Of a DNA stretch of 64,000 nt, positions 32,874 through 44,591 are shown piece by piece. Numbering within the stretch: position 1 is the first letter of the stretch; the number at the start of each line of letters is the position of its first letter. The DNA is from Guillardia theta CCMP2712. Lineage: Eukaryota; Cryptophyceae; Pyrenomonadales; Geminigeraceae. Location: contig NW_005434652.1 in the NCBI RefSeq assembly GCF_000315625.1, positions 426,384 through 490,383 on the forward strand, read 5' to 3'. The notes under the pieces are model-generated. The model did not search any database. It was not told the DNA's origin and was given only the letters and a program-made list of their open reading frames with translations. Made by a program: the position numbers and the translations under genes.

Positions 32874-35800
32874 ATGGCGGCAGAGATGGTAGAGGGGCGG
32901 CTGGTGATGGCGAAGATCAAGGGATTTTCATGGTGGCCAGCGCAGGTATGTGATGAACGCAGAGGAAAGAAGCGATGGTGTTGGATGTTCGATGGTGGGC
33001 TGGGTTGGAGCGTACTGCGCGCCTGAACCTTGAATGCAGATCGTCAATCCAGCAAGCAAGGGCATGCAGGAGAAGAATAACGGGAGCCGCTTTGTGTATT
33101 TCTTCGGGACGAAGAGATACGGTTGGGCAAGGAGAGAGTGTATCCTCCTCTTCACCACCAGCCTCCACTTGGTCGATCGACCGTGCTCATTGCCCGACAA
33201 CTAACAGGACCCCGCCCCAGGTTTCCACTGCGAACGAGCGCAAGTTGAAGGCAGCGTTGCAAGAAGCGCAGAGGGCTGTTGTCGACTCTAGAGATGTCGC
33301 AGACTTCGAATCCAGTGTCAAGCGGCAAGGCCTCGGTGTCTACCTGGAGTCCAACTCCGCAGGGTCAGCTGCGAGCGCAACCGATGGCGCAGACGAAATC
33401 CGCAGCATGAAACGGAAAGCAGCCGAAGACAACGCGTCAGACTCGGCCAGCGAGAAGGATTTCAAGGCAAAGAAATCCGGTGCGCGGCTCTGCCCCTCCA
33501 GAAGTAGGATAGAACGGGTCGATGCATAGATCTCTCAGATTGAATTCCAGAATAGATATGGCGGAGTCCGATCATTGTGTAGATTCATTCTTTATTGCAA
33601 CCTAAAGTGCGTCACTTTCTGACAGATGCAGCTGCAGGAGCAGGTACCAAGGAGAAATCGAGATCTGCAAAGGACGCATTGAAGTTTCATGAGAGCAACG
33701 ACGAGGGCATGGATTTCGCGTGGATCGGCAACCCCACGCATGTAAGAGTTTGTTGTTTGTCTAAGGGAGGATGCTGAGATTTTCCAATGCAGATCAAGGA
33801 TGGAAGGAAGTACTATCACACCTTCATGAAGAATGATCAAACTTTCCGATGCTACGACTGTGCTTACCTGTACGAAACGCGGCCTTACCATGCTGGGGCA
33901 AGTGAGATTCCTGCAGGAAACCGAACAAAGAAGATGAAGAGATGTACATCGTCCTCATCAAGGAGATGTGGGAAAGCGACGATGGCAAGAAGGAAATCCA
34001 GGGGCACTGGATCTATCGGTCATCGGACATGCCCAAGAGTGTTGAGATGCTGCACAAATCGGAGGTGTTCTTGTCCGACTGGGTGGACTGCAACCCTATC
34101 GAGAGCGTTGTCCAGGTGGGCTGCCGCTGGAGCAACGAACGTTTGCTGATGGCTGTCCTTCAGAGAGCTCCCGTCATCTTCTCCCGCAGCGATCCGAAGC
34201 AGATGAACGGGAAGTTGCTTGCAAAGTCCAAAGACCTCCACATCTGCCTCAGGAAACTTGAGCCCAAGAGTGGGAAACTTCGCTTTCTCAAGGATGTAGA
34301 TGAAGACATCGTGCGGCGGATCCTGCCAATGGACACATCTGAGGTCTTCTCTGCCCTCCTTGGCCGAACCCTGTGACCTTGACGACCAGGACGACTCGGG
34401 CGACTTCCACCGGCAGCCCCCCAGGGACTACGATCCTCAGGTCCTCGAGAGGGCGGAGAAGTGGATCCCCCTGGAGCTGAGGCTCAAGACGTGGACGGGG
34501 ATCAAGTCTATCAACCAAAGGTCAGCAGGGAACTTGCTGGAGGGAGAGGAGGACTAAGTGTTGTCCGTTGCAGCAACAAGCTGCCGCAGGCTCCCAACCC
34601 TCTGCGGCACGACACGAGGGTCACTGATATCGCACTCTCCCCTTCCGGCGTCCATGCGCTGACTTGCAGCATCGGGGGGACACTCCGGCTGTGGGATGTG
34701 GAGTCCGGGTCGATGAAGATGCAGTGGAAGGACTTGGAGGAGACGAACAGCCTGGACGAGCTGCACACGGTGGCCTTCACACATGGGGGATCGAGGAAAG
34801 TTTGTTGTGCAGGTCGACAAGGGTCTTCTGACTTGGGTGGTTCAGGTGTGTGATGGGGGGGTGTAAACGAGACCGATCCAAGTGGGACGATGGTAGGAGG
34901 AGGAGGAGGAGGAGGAGGAGGAGGAGGAGGAGGAGGAGGAGGAGGAGGAGGAAGGCGGGGGTGGGAGGGGGAGGATCGCTCGAAGTGATTAGAGCGGAAG
35001 GCGAGGAAGTCAACAGCCTGATCTGCGGGTTCATCAAAACCCTCTGCGTTGAGACTCAGGCTGTCCTACAACGACTTTGCCTCCACAAAGCTCCAGTGCT
35101 GAGGTCAGCGAGCTTGACCCTTGCTGCTGCGATCAAGCTGAACCGTGCATCAGAGTTGAGGTCGGGTGGAGTGAGGAAGGAGGGGTTTGCCTGTCGGAAA
35201 GTGCTGATGGAGCCGTGGTGAAATGGGTGTTTGATGGAGAGAAAGAACTCTTTGAGAAGGTGAGAAGTTTTGCTGCGCCCTCCTCCTCTGATCTCTTTGC
35301 CCTTCAACATCGACAGGCTGGTGATGTCTTCTGCGAGAAAGCCGGTGGGATAAACCTGCTGTACCCCCCGCGAGGTAGATCGTTGATGCTCGTTCCTCCT
35401 CCTCCCCCTCCCCCTCCCCTGACCGATTCGACCAGGCATCGAGGCAAGCTGCATCGCCGTTGCTCACGACCGGGGACTGAGGTGACTGCCAAGACTTTCT
35501 CCCATCTCTCATCCTCATCCTCCCGTCTCCAGCCTCTACGACCTCAAGACGATGGAACGGTGTGATCGCTTCGACGATCTCTTCTCGTTCGACTGCAAGG
35601 AGATCACAGTTGTGAGCAGACGTGCCGAGTCATCAGTCAGCCGCAAGATTGACATCCTTCCAGGTCCCACCCTACGACGACAACGCCGTCTCCACCGCCT
35701 GCTGGCAGACCCTCCTGCTGTGCGGCAGAGAGTCGAAGGTGAAGGAGCGATCCTCATCCTCCTGCTTCTGACCCTCTCGCGTTCCTCAAGGACGGTCACC

Positions 35801-36300
35801 CGCTTGTGAAGTTGTTCCAGATCTCAGGGGCAGGCAAGGAGAAGCATACCTGCCCGAGCAGGAAGGTACTTGAGACCGCGAGCATGGCGCCTACAAGCCT
35901 CCTGATCCCCTTCAGATCACGAAGCTCAGAGAATTTCTGCCTCCTGTCGCCGATGTGGACAAGAAGATTCTCTTCGGACGCAGCTGCCTAGCAAGCAACG
36001 GCCGGTACGCCATCCTGGCCCAGGTCGAGCAGCAGCCTCGCCTTCCTCCCTCCTTCTGAGCGGAGCACCGCAGGGCTTCCGCGTGTACATCTGGCAGCTG
36101 AAAACGGGATCGGCCGTCGCCATGATCGAGGTAGGAACCTTGGCTGAATGCTGGATGTGAGCCCAGGAGATCTCTGCTGACTCCCTGCTGCTCAGCACGG
36201 GCCGAAGTCTGAGTTCCTTTCCCTCCTCCTTCATCCCCAGAAGAAGATACTGTGGCTGGGAACGGCGGCAGGGATGGTCGAGCACTTCCGGCAGGAGTGA
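32874..36300 (+). CDS. PWWP-BAH-WD40 chromatin-reader fusion
   Basis: The ATG at 32874 starts a PWWP domain (GRLVMAKIKGFSWWPAQ; after an intron, SRFVYFFGTKRYGWARRE), which reads methylated histones or DNA. A Lys/Ser-rich linker follows. A BAH domain runs about 33800-34230 (YYHTFMKNDQTFRCYDCAYLY ... GHWIYRSSDM ... SEVFLSDWVDCNPI). The BAH frame ends ILPMDTSE; a 46-nt GT-AG intron at 34331-34376 joins it in phase to DDSGDFHRQPPRDYDPQVLE. WD40 blades follow: ALTCSIGGTLRLWDVESG, CLSESADGAVVKWVFDGE and later exons, to the stop at 36298. Taken without that intron, the BAH frame would end at 34378 and the WD40 part would be a separate gene with no clear start. I favour one nuclear scaffold protein. 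Intron edges in the WD40 half are partly tentative, and one intron carries a long GGA tract. Confidence 0.68.
34895..34952. repeat. GGA microsatellite
   Basis: About 19 uninterrupted GGA units in an intron of the PWWP-BAH-WD40 gene. Confidence 0.92.
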
Positions 36301-36370
36301 AGGGGGGAAGGGGGTGGGGGGGGAGGAGGAGGAGGAAGAGAAGGAGGAGAAGTTGGCAGGGCCATGTGTA

Positions 36371-39300
36371 TTACTTGCTAGGTTTAACGATAACATGAAA
36401 TTCTTTCCCGTTGCCCGCCAGGTGGCTGTCCCAGGAGAGCTCAAGAGAAACGTCGAGGTGCCTGACCCAGAGGTTGGTGTCGAAGAGCGGAGAAACCTGT
36501 CTTGCAAGTTCCGTCTGCCCTCTCAGCCTCTCCAATCTCTCACTCCTCCTGCTCTCCTGCCCCACCAGCGCTGACGCCACCTGCTCGTACTCCTCTAGAT
36601 TGATGGCGACCATCTCAGGCCTTCCCGCTGCTCGCATAGTCAGGAGGAGGAGCAGGAGGAGCAGGAGGAGAGTGAGAGTGGAGGGGGAAAGGAGTTTGAA
36701 AGGGGTGCATGAGAGATTGAGGAGGAAGGAAGAGCAGCAGAGGGGAAGAAGGACGAGGACGAGGAGAGGAGGGGCAGACCAGCGAGGCAGAGGGAGGCGG
36801 CGACGCGGGAGATCATGCTTTCTCGTGACAACGTGAGCATCGGAACGCCAGCCCACAGGATGTCCGTCGCAGATGTGTGCGCGTTGACTAGAGGCGTATC
36901 CTGCTCTCCGTCACAAGAGCAGCAGAAGAAGGGGAGGGGGCAGGGCGGTGGCACGAAGAGAGAGAAGGTGAAGCAAGGGGGGGGGGGAGGCTGGAAACGT
37001 GGAAGGGTGGGGGGGACGAGAAGGCAGAGATTGAGGATGAGCAGGATGAGCAGGAGCAGGAGCAAGAGCAGGAGCAGGAGTTGGAGACGGGGGAGGAGGA
37101 TTGGTACCAGGAAAAGGTCAGCAAGCGCTCCTCGCTCAAGATATTCTCTCTTAGGAAGGGTCTTTCCGAAAACGAGACGATCGCTGCTGACCTGCACAAC
37201 TTATCAGCCCTCCTGCTCCATCCCTTTTCCATCCCCTTCCCGCCCTCTCTGCTGTCTGTCATAATCTCTCAATTTCCCCCTCCTCATCATCATCTCCCCT
37301 CCTTCATTCTCAGTGTCCTCCTCCTCCTCCTCCCCTTCCTCCTCCTCCTCCTCGCAGACTGACCCCGCGGGCAATGGCCTCTTTGCGGATATTCTCCACA
37401 GCAACCGGAGGAAACTCGAGGAGCCAGAGCAAGGCATGAGGATGTTGCTTGAGGATTTTCATCCAAGTCTGAAAGACGAGAGGATCGATCTGAAACAAGT
37501 CAGCTCCTCCTCCTCCTCCTCCTCCTCCTCCTCCTCCTCCTCCTCATCTCGCATCATCACCTTGTACAGCTGGTTGAAGCAGGCCAGCAGGATCCCATGG
37601 GCCGGAAGCTCCGCAAAGTTCTTCCTGCTCACCCTGGAGCTGGGGATATCTGCCCAGCTGGGCTGCTGCCGGTGGTCATTGCAGAAGTAGCTGTGCGGGA
37701 GCAGGAGAAGTTTCTCGCTGAAGTGAGACTGAAAGTCCGGAGGAGCAACGACTCGGTCGGCGATCATGTGCTGCATGTACGGCGCCCCGGTGCTCGCGCA
37801 GAACCCTGAAGAGAGGATGAGAAGAGGAGGAGCAGGAAGAGGCAAGGAGGCAGAAGAAGGAGAAGAAAAGGAGGGAGAGGAGGAGGCAGGGATGCAGAAA
37901 GAGGAGGAGCAGTATACTGTTATAGTGGCGGAGGTGGGAGAGAGAAGGTGATGGTGGTGGTGGTGGTGGACCATGAGGGTTAGGAAAGGATGGAAAGGGT
38001 GGAAAAGAGGGGAGGAGGGGGAAGGAGAAAGGTATACCCATGTAGGACGTTTGCAATTCACTCGGCTGGAAGGAAAGCGAACGAGTAAAAGGAGAAATCG
38101 ATTTTACAATCGACATGAAGTGATCATACAAAGCCAAACAGAAGAAAACAAAGTACAGGAAAAGAGCTGAACCAAGCAAAAGGGAGGGAAGGGAGAGGAG
38201 AGGAGAGGAGAGGAGAGGAGAGGAGGGGAGAGGAGAGGAGGGGAGAGGAGAGGAGAGGAGAGGAGAGGAGGGGAGGGGAGAGGAGAGGAGAGGAGAGGAG
38301 AGGAGAGGAGAGGAGAGGGTTCAAGACAACACATTTCTAAAAGCAGGCATTCATCTCCAACCTTGGACGCAAAGACCTCGTTGGCCCGTTCCCCCCCTCC
38401 AGTGTAGCCGACCAGATCGATCAGCACGTGGATTTTCTTCTTGTTGACCACCTTCGCTCCTTGTACTCCTGACTGCATCTTTCAACGCTCGACCTCCAAG
38501 GAGGAGAAAAATCGCCTGAGACAGACGAGATGTCGATGAAGTGCGACTTGCCCATGGCGCCTCGAATCTCCCGAGCAGATGTCAAAAGGGGGGGGGGGGG
38601 GGGCGGGAGAGAGGAGATGATGACGGAGATGATGACGATGACGATGACGATGATGAAGTAGAAGAAAGAACGAGTGAAGAGAAATGAAGCAAGACATCAG
38701 GGCTAACGAGGGGACAGGAGAGAGACGGAGTTGAGTAGCAGAAAGGGGGACGAGGAACAGGAAAACCCAGGGAGGAGGGGAAGGACTCAACAGCTCCTGA
38801 CCTTGTTCCGCCATATTGGATCTCCCGGGTCATTATCCCCATTGAGAGCGAAGACAAATGCTTCGATCTGATGCAGGCAAGCTCAGACCCTCGTTTGCAA
38901 CCACCAGGACACGCTCCTCTCCTCTTCCTCCCCTCCTCCCTCTGCTCCTCTTCCTGACTCTCATGGTCATCTCCCTCCTCCTCCTCCCTTTCCTTGTCCA
39001 TCAATTCCTCCTCGACCAACAAGAAACTTGCAGACCTTCTGGCCGTGGCTGCTGAAGACGCTGCTCATGAGGTGGGAAAGGGAGTGGTCGCCGATGTTCG
39101 AGGACACCCACCCGACCTGGGACGAGCTCAGCTCCTGTGGAGTAGCAGCAGCAGCACCCACCCGCAGCTTCTTCTTGCTCGTCAGCGCTATCGTCGTTTT
39201 CATCGGCTTCGGCAGAAGGCTTCTTGTCAACCTGATCGCCCTTGCCGCATATGACCTGCTCCATCTCAGCCTTCTCCTTCGTCGCTCTCCCTGCTCCTCC

Positions 39301-41197
39301 TCCCCCCTCTCTCCTCCCTCCTCTCTCCTCCCTCCTCCCTCCTCCCTCCTCCCTCTACCTAGCCACCAGTAACATCTGGTCGACGCTGAGGGGATAGACA
39401 AGAGCATGGAACGGCTTCACGAAGAGCGGCTGACCCCCCGACTCCAGCTCACGTGCTAGCTGCTTCTGCAGCTTGGCGAACTGGGTGGACCACTCGTCCC
39501 ACTTGCATGTGTGTCTGCAGAGACCCAAGTGAGGAGGGAGGGCGTAGAAGAAAGATCTTACTGTAGAGCATGGACCAGGTCGTTCAGCGCTTCCCAGTAC
39601 GTCGGGCGGATGGACTGCCAGCACAGTGTGAGACGCTCATGGCCTGGGGGAGGGCGGTTTCTCACCAGAGCCTTCTTGTACATCTTGATCGCTTCATCCC
39701 ACCGGTTCAGATGCTTGTAAGTGTCCCCGAGGCACCTGGCCGACGGCCGTCACTCCCCAGCTGACAACTAGCCACCTCCTCAGCATCACTTTGGCGCTTC
39801 GGCCAGCAGCGGGTTCAGCTTCATGGACTCCTTGAAGGCGACGACGGCAGCCTTGTAGTCTCCAAGGTCGGACAGAACGATCCCAAGGTTTGCCTGCCCT
39901 TCCGAGAACGATCGCTCCTGACGTCGGCACCCGTCAGCGGTCCTGCCCTCCTCTCCCTCCCCCTCCTACTTTGAGGCCAGCTGAGAGAAGGTTGCGAGCG
40001 CGCACTAGCTGCCCCTGCCCCCAGAAGATCATCCCAAGGCTCATGTAAGCCTCCGCCATCCTGCCAGCGCACGATCAGAGCACCAGCGATCCATCATGAT
40101 AGCGCGTGCCTTCGATCTAGCCGAATCGCCTTGGCAAGATGGACCATAGCACCGGGAATGTCTTTTTCCTCCGAGTAAACCGTTCCCGCAAGCAGCTCGC
40201 CGAGGAAGTAGTGGAAGGATGCCTGGTGAGGAGCGAGCCTGATCCCCGTCTGAGTAGCAGGCAGAGTCACTCATGACGCTCCTTCAGCCTGTCAAGGAGT
40301 ACCCGAATCGCCCTCTGAGCCATCTTGATATTCCCTGAGTTCTTGTAGGCGTTTGCAAGCTCATGGTAGAGCGACGGGTTCTGCACGGGGCTGGAGGAGA
40401 TTGCTTTCTGTATGGCCTTGACCCCTGACGACGTGTCTCCTCTGCACCCACCGACAGTCAAGAGAAGACAGGAAATACTCCGACGTCTCTACCTCGCTTG
40501 CAGCATTCGAGCCAAGTTAGCATGCCCTTCAGGGGCAGATGGACTCAACTTCACCACCATCTACACGATCATCTCAGCACAGCAGAACGCATGACACTCT
40601 CCTCACCTTGTATGCATCTTCTGCCTTGTTGATCTTTTGCAATCCGGAGTATGCGTTCCCCAACTTACATGCAGTCAATTCAAGCAGGGGGGTGATGTCT
40701 CATCAGCAGACCTGGTTGTAGGCAGCGACGAAAGTAGGATTGAGCTTGACGGAAATTTGCAGCTCTTGTACAGCGTCTGCCAGAACTTTCTTGTTCCCCT
40801 TTGCTGAGTCGTACAGAGTGCTTCCAACGCCAAAGTAAGCTTCAGAATATGTCGGAACAAGCTTGATGGCGTCTTTGAAGAAGCGAAGGGCTTCATCATG
40901 CCGATGTTGGTTCATCTGAGTGAGCCCATAGTTGTACAAGGCAAGTGATGAATCGGGGTACAACTCTATCGCTCTCATGTAGCAGCTCTCGGACACTTGA
41001 TAATCGTTCCCAAAGTACTTGTTCCCGGCAACCATCAGCTCTTCGAGCGATGGCTTCTTCCCTACTGGGCAAGGCGAAGACGACTGTCCTCTTGCCATCT
41101 TCTTCTTCTCCCCTGGCGGCTTCTTCCCTCTGCGCTTCTCCCCCATCGCCATCGCCATCGTCCACACCGCCACCATGATCCACCATTTCCCTCGCAT
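36371..41197 (-). CDS. OGT: O-GlcNAc transferase (OGT/SEC type)
   Basis: Transfers GlcNAc from UDP-GlcNAc to Ser/Thr of nuclear and cytosolic proteins. N-terminal TPR exons (40703-41197, then 40267-40461 and others) include ALYNYGLTQMNQHRHDEAL and SLYHELANAYKNSGNIKMA. The catalytic half follows across many short introns: CKWDEWSTQFAKLQKQLARE, KKKLR joined by a 45-nt intron to VGWVSSNIGDHSLSHLM (family His), FVFALNGDNDPGDPIW, HVLIDLVGYTGGGERANE, a 28-nt microexon near 38060 giving the end of a TSYMG segment, STGAPYMQHMIADRVV, SSDRLVFGKTLPKREYLE, then TPLVNAHTSATDILWAGVPM and SRVAASLCLAGLP. The last exon ends VIVKPSK. This matches the animal OGT/plant SEC branch rather than SPINDLY. The start at 41197 gives a short hydrophobic N-terminus; an ATG further in is possible. 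Simple repeats fill the longer introns. Confidence 0.9.
37499..37547. repeat. TCC microsatellite in an OGT intron
   Basis: Pure (CTC)n/(TCC)n tract immediately next to the exon ending ACFNQLYK of the O-GlcNAc transferase gene. Confidence 0.9.
38192..38320. repeat. GGAGA pentanucleotide minisatellite
   Basis: About 25 units of GAGAG/GGAGA with occasional extra G, in the OGT intron between the exons encoding GGERANEVFASK and the TSYMG microexon. A mirrored TCTCC tract lies at about 53340-53384. Confidence 0.92.
38586..38604. repeat. Homopolymer G run
   Basis: About 18 consecutive G in an OGT intron; its length is a likely sequencing uncertainty. Confidence 0.85.
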
Positions 41198-41663
41198 CCC
41201 CACCAGTCCTCCGCTGAGGCGGGTTGCTCTCTTGCAAGGCGTGCAAGGCGTGTGGAACAGTGGGCAATTCAAACGTGAACCATCTGAACTTGACTCAGCA
41301 TAGCAGGGCCTAGCCTGTAGGCTGCAGCCCCGGAGGTTGCCAGGCCCCGGGCCTGGGCTGCCATTTGGCCCGTGTCTTGTGACTAGACTTCAACGGGGAC
41401 AAGTCCGCGCCTGACTTCCCAGCGCCGGGGCAGACCGGACTCCGAGACTCTGGGATTTCAATCATTCACGAATCAGGAATGGTTGCAATCCAATCTAGCA
41501 GTGAAGTTGCTTTTATACACTTGTCGTCGCTAGACGGGTAGAAGATTGATTTACAGCTCTTGCTTCACAGGTTCTGCTCCTGCAGGCTGCTGCAAGCTTT
41601 TGGATGCTACATTTCTAGAGAGCAGAGTTCCATTGTACCTGGCAGACAGGCTCATTCCCCCCC
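41198..41663. other. Intergenic region with GC island
   Basis: A GC-rich island at about 41322-41440 contains GCCCCGG, GGCCCCGGGCC and CGCCGGGGC words, upstream of the OGT start. No gene seen. Confidence 0.5.
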
Positions 41664-43380
41664 TCACTTGCATACACCAACACGCTGGTACCCGTCAAAG
41701 TCAAGCCTGACAAGCACTTGGGTGACATTGAATCCTCTGTCTCCTCCCCAGTCCTTGGCCACATGGAGCTCTGCATACTGACTGCGGAAGTCTACCCAGC
41801 TGGCAACAACGCCTGGAAAGCTGCGAGCAGCTTAGGAGGAGGGAGTACGACCGTCCGCGTGTGCTTCACCTGTCGATCACACCCTTGACGTGGGTTTGAC
41901 AAGCTTCGCATCCCATGCCCTCAACCTTGAGCGCGATGATCTCCAGGTTCTCCCCTGGCGGGGCGAGTGGGGGCCCACCGGAGAGGACTAGGAGCTCCGG
42001 GAGGAACGTGAGGACTGCGAGGGAGGGCGTTACAAGGGGAGGAGGACAGCCATCTCACAGCACATACCGACAAACACCAACGTGAAGAGCATCAGGCGCG
42101 AGCGGTTCCAGCCCCGTCTCAGCGCCAGGACCCACTGCAAGGATAGCCAGGTGATGGTCAGGAACCTGATCTGTGTCCTGTAAGGGCCGAGGATCTTGTT
42201 CATCCCCGTGCATCCGATGTGAGCGATGTTCAACGTTGCCAGGAGGTTCGCGCCGAGCTGGAGGAGGCAGCAGCTGCTGCCCAGCAGTCCGGCAGAGAGG
42301 CACTGCAGCCAGTCGAGCAAGGAGGCAGCTGCGTGAAGGTAAGAACAGAGGAGTCTACATGACGGGAGACGCACTTGCTTTCGGTGTAGAAGCCTTGTCC
42401 TGCTCCTTCGCACTCTCGCCGTTGACATGCTTGTCCTCGGCAGGAGCGTTGTCGTTTTCGAATGAAATGATCTCTGTGGGAAATCCGGCTGCTGTGACTT
42501 TCTGAGCCGCTTCTGTCACAAGTTTGACGCCCTCGAACTTGTCTTTGACATACAGGGTAGCCGTGGCTTTCTCAACTGAGACATCGTCCGTCACGATGCC
42601 TTCTATGCTATCAAACACTCCACGGACGGTGTTGGCGCAACTGATACATCCCATAGCCTTCGGCTTGAAATGCACGACGACCGTGGCACCTGTCCCGTCG
42701 CGCTCCCCGCGCTCCTTTACCTCTCCATCCTTCTGCTGAGAGCGAGTCATCTTGGCTCCTAGGTACAAGATTTCTGGGCTCATAGTGACGACGATCGAGA
42801 TCAGGGAGGCAACCATGGTCGTGAATCTCTGATGAGGGATCGGAAAGTTGATGTACCAGGCGAAGGACTGGGCGATGACCGTGGAAGCGAGCAGGTGGGG
42901 CCGGAGAGGTCCAAGGGCACTGAAGGGTTGTCAGGGCAAGGCAGGAGAATCTGGATGATGGCTCACGTGTTGAATCCAGCACACCCCAGCGACATCGCAT
43001 TCAACAGCACCTGCCATCCCAGTCTCATACGCGACCTTATCTCACTTCTCCCACCTGTATCAGACAGCAGGACGAACTCAGCAGCCCCAGGACGCTCCAC
43101 CTGCGCCATAACGCATGAGCAGGTGACGATGATACAAGGAGAGAAAGCTCAGGGCCATACCATGCGTATCTATGTGCGGTCCTAAGGACCTGAAGCTTCA
43201 GCCATTCAAAGGCATCCTGAACTCTCCGCCGTCAGCAGCATGCCTCCTCCCACCACCACGGATCACCTCGTAGACCTCCCGGACTGCATGTATGTGATAT
43301 CCCACGGCGATCTGCAGTACAAACTTCAACAAGAACTCAAGTGCCAGAGGTTTCTCACGATGCAAACTTGGACCAACAAA
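41664..43380 (-). CDS. Tandem MerT-plus-MerP-like metal membrane protein (5' end unresolved)
   Basis: Exons 43267-43380, 43055-43216, 42967-43010, 42375-42919, 42068-42328, 41870-42014 and 41664-41820 join in frame (introns 44-53 nt). The chain is two copies of one unit. Each unit has a first membrane helix with a vicinal Cys pair (LLSSSCCLIQ and LLGSSCCLLQ), then GCAGFNTALGPLRP or GCTGMNKILGPYRT opening a second helix, a third helix ending SPEILYLG or LPELLVLSG, and then a heavy-metal-associated domain with CxxC (MGCISCANTV and MGCEACQTHV). Helix layout, Cys pair and the L-G-P-x-R loop resemble bacterial mercuric transporter MerT; the HMA parts resemble MerP. Bacterial MerTP fusions are known, but a eukaryotic tandem double unit is not known to me. 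The true substrate may be copper, zinc or mercury. Further N-terminal sequence above 43380 is likely. Confidence 0.75.
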
Positions 43381-43449
43381 CTAGCACATGCCCTGAGGAG
43401 AAAGATCATTTACGAAGCAACGATCCAACAGACAACACATTCGCATGAA

Positions 43450-44591
43450 GCCTTCATCCGTGACTAGGTGCAACCTCTGCATCCCTGTAACAAGAGGGCT
43501 GTTAGAGCGTTCATCATCCTCGTTGTAAACTTCCAATTCCGTCTAACAAGGACGTGCCACAAACTTCTGCCCCTGAGAGAACCTCGAGTTTGTTCTTCTG
43601 GCCGTCTCTTCAATGGATTGGCAAGTTCGTCTTATCTCATCTTGTGCTTCATTGCTTCGAATATCACTTTGCCCTTTGCTTCTCCTCCTCCATACTTATT
43701 GTCAAAGTCCTCCTGTCCAGATCCCACTGACGACCTGGTTCTTCCCTCGCTTCTCCCGTCTCTTCCTTTCCACCACATCACTCCTCTCATCTCTTCGAAC
43801 ATCAGTTCCATCCTTTCCTCTTCTCCCTCCTCTATCGCACCTTCCCTTCTCCCTTCCCTTCCCTTCCGTTCCCTTCACTTCCTGTCCATCTCCGAATTTC
43901 CTGGTGGACCACCGTGTCGCTTTCACTTATGAGTCTGGACGCACCACCCCTACCCCCAAATTTCAAATCTCCCTACCCAGCGAAATCCGTCCGGTCATGC
44001 TGGACCCTGCCCCCCTGCCCAGCGCGCAACACCTGACGATGCTCCCATGGCTCCTCCTCCTCTCCTCTGACCTCTCCTCTCCTTGATAACTTCATCTCTG
44101 TCGTACCTCTGCTCCTTCTCCTCTCGCTCCTTCTGCCCCTTCTCTCGAAAATCTCACCACTTCCCGTTGCGTCTACCCTTCCGCTCTTACTCCCTTAAAG
44201 TGATCTCCCCCTCCCCTACGTGTTCTTCCCTCCTCTGCACGTTCTTCCCTGTTCTATCTCCCTCGTCCCTGCTTTTCCCTACATCTTTACATTCTTCTTT
44301 GAATCTCGACCACCTCCATTCATGTTTATGAACCTTTCCCCTTTCCCAAATCTTTCATCGAATACCTTCAGATTTCAACCCTCTTGCTCAAATCCTCTAT
44401 CATGTGCCTCCTTCCCGCTTGAAGTGTTTCTTCTGAAGCGTTTCTTCCAATTATTGTTCTGGTTGTCTCGGGCGGTGATTACAATTGAATCTTGTAACTG
44501 AACTTGGAGCAGATGAAATATTCAGCAAACCAAGAACTCACTGCTGATCAAGACCGCCATCGTCGTGTCTCACTACCACGATAGATACAGA
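43450..44591. other. Pyrimidine-rich interval without a gene
   Basis: From about 43680 to 44400 the plus strand is dominated by CTCC/TTCC words, with a short C-run stretch near 43940-44050. Open frames here are Ser/Pro/Leu low-complexity by-products. It separates the divergently transcribed metal protein and the triphosphatase-kinase gene. Confidence 0.55.

Noticed and set aside
34376-34560. Independent small gene between BAH and WD40 parts
   Set aside because: No start codon context. The segment is better explained as an exon joined by the 46-nt intron to the BAH exon and by a 53-nt intron to the WD40 exon.
38192-38320. CRISPR-like regular repeat
   Set aside because: A plain pentanucleotide tandem repeat without spacers, inside a eukaryotic intron.
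43468-44331. Three overlapping plus-strand frames of 80-157 codons
   Set aside because: Ser/Pro/Leu/Phe-rich by-products of a CTCC-rich tract, with no domain and no splice-consistent neighbours.
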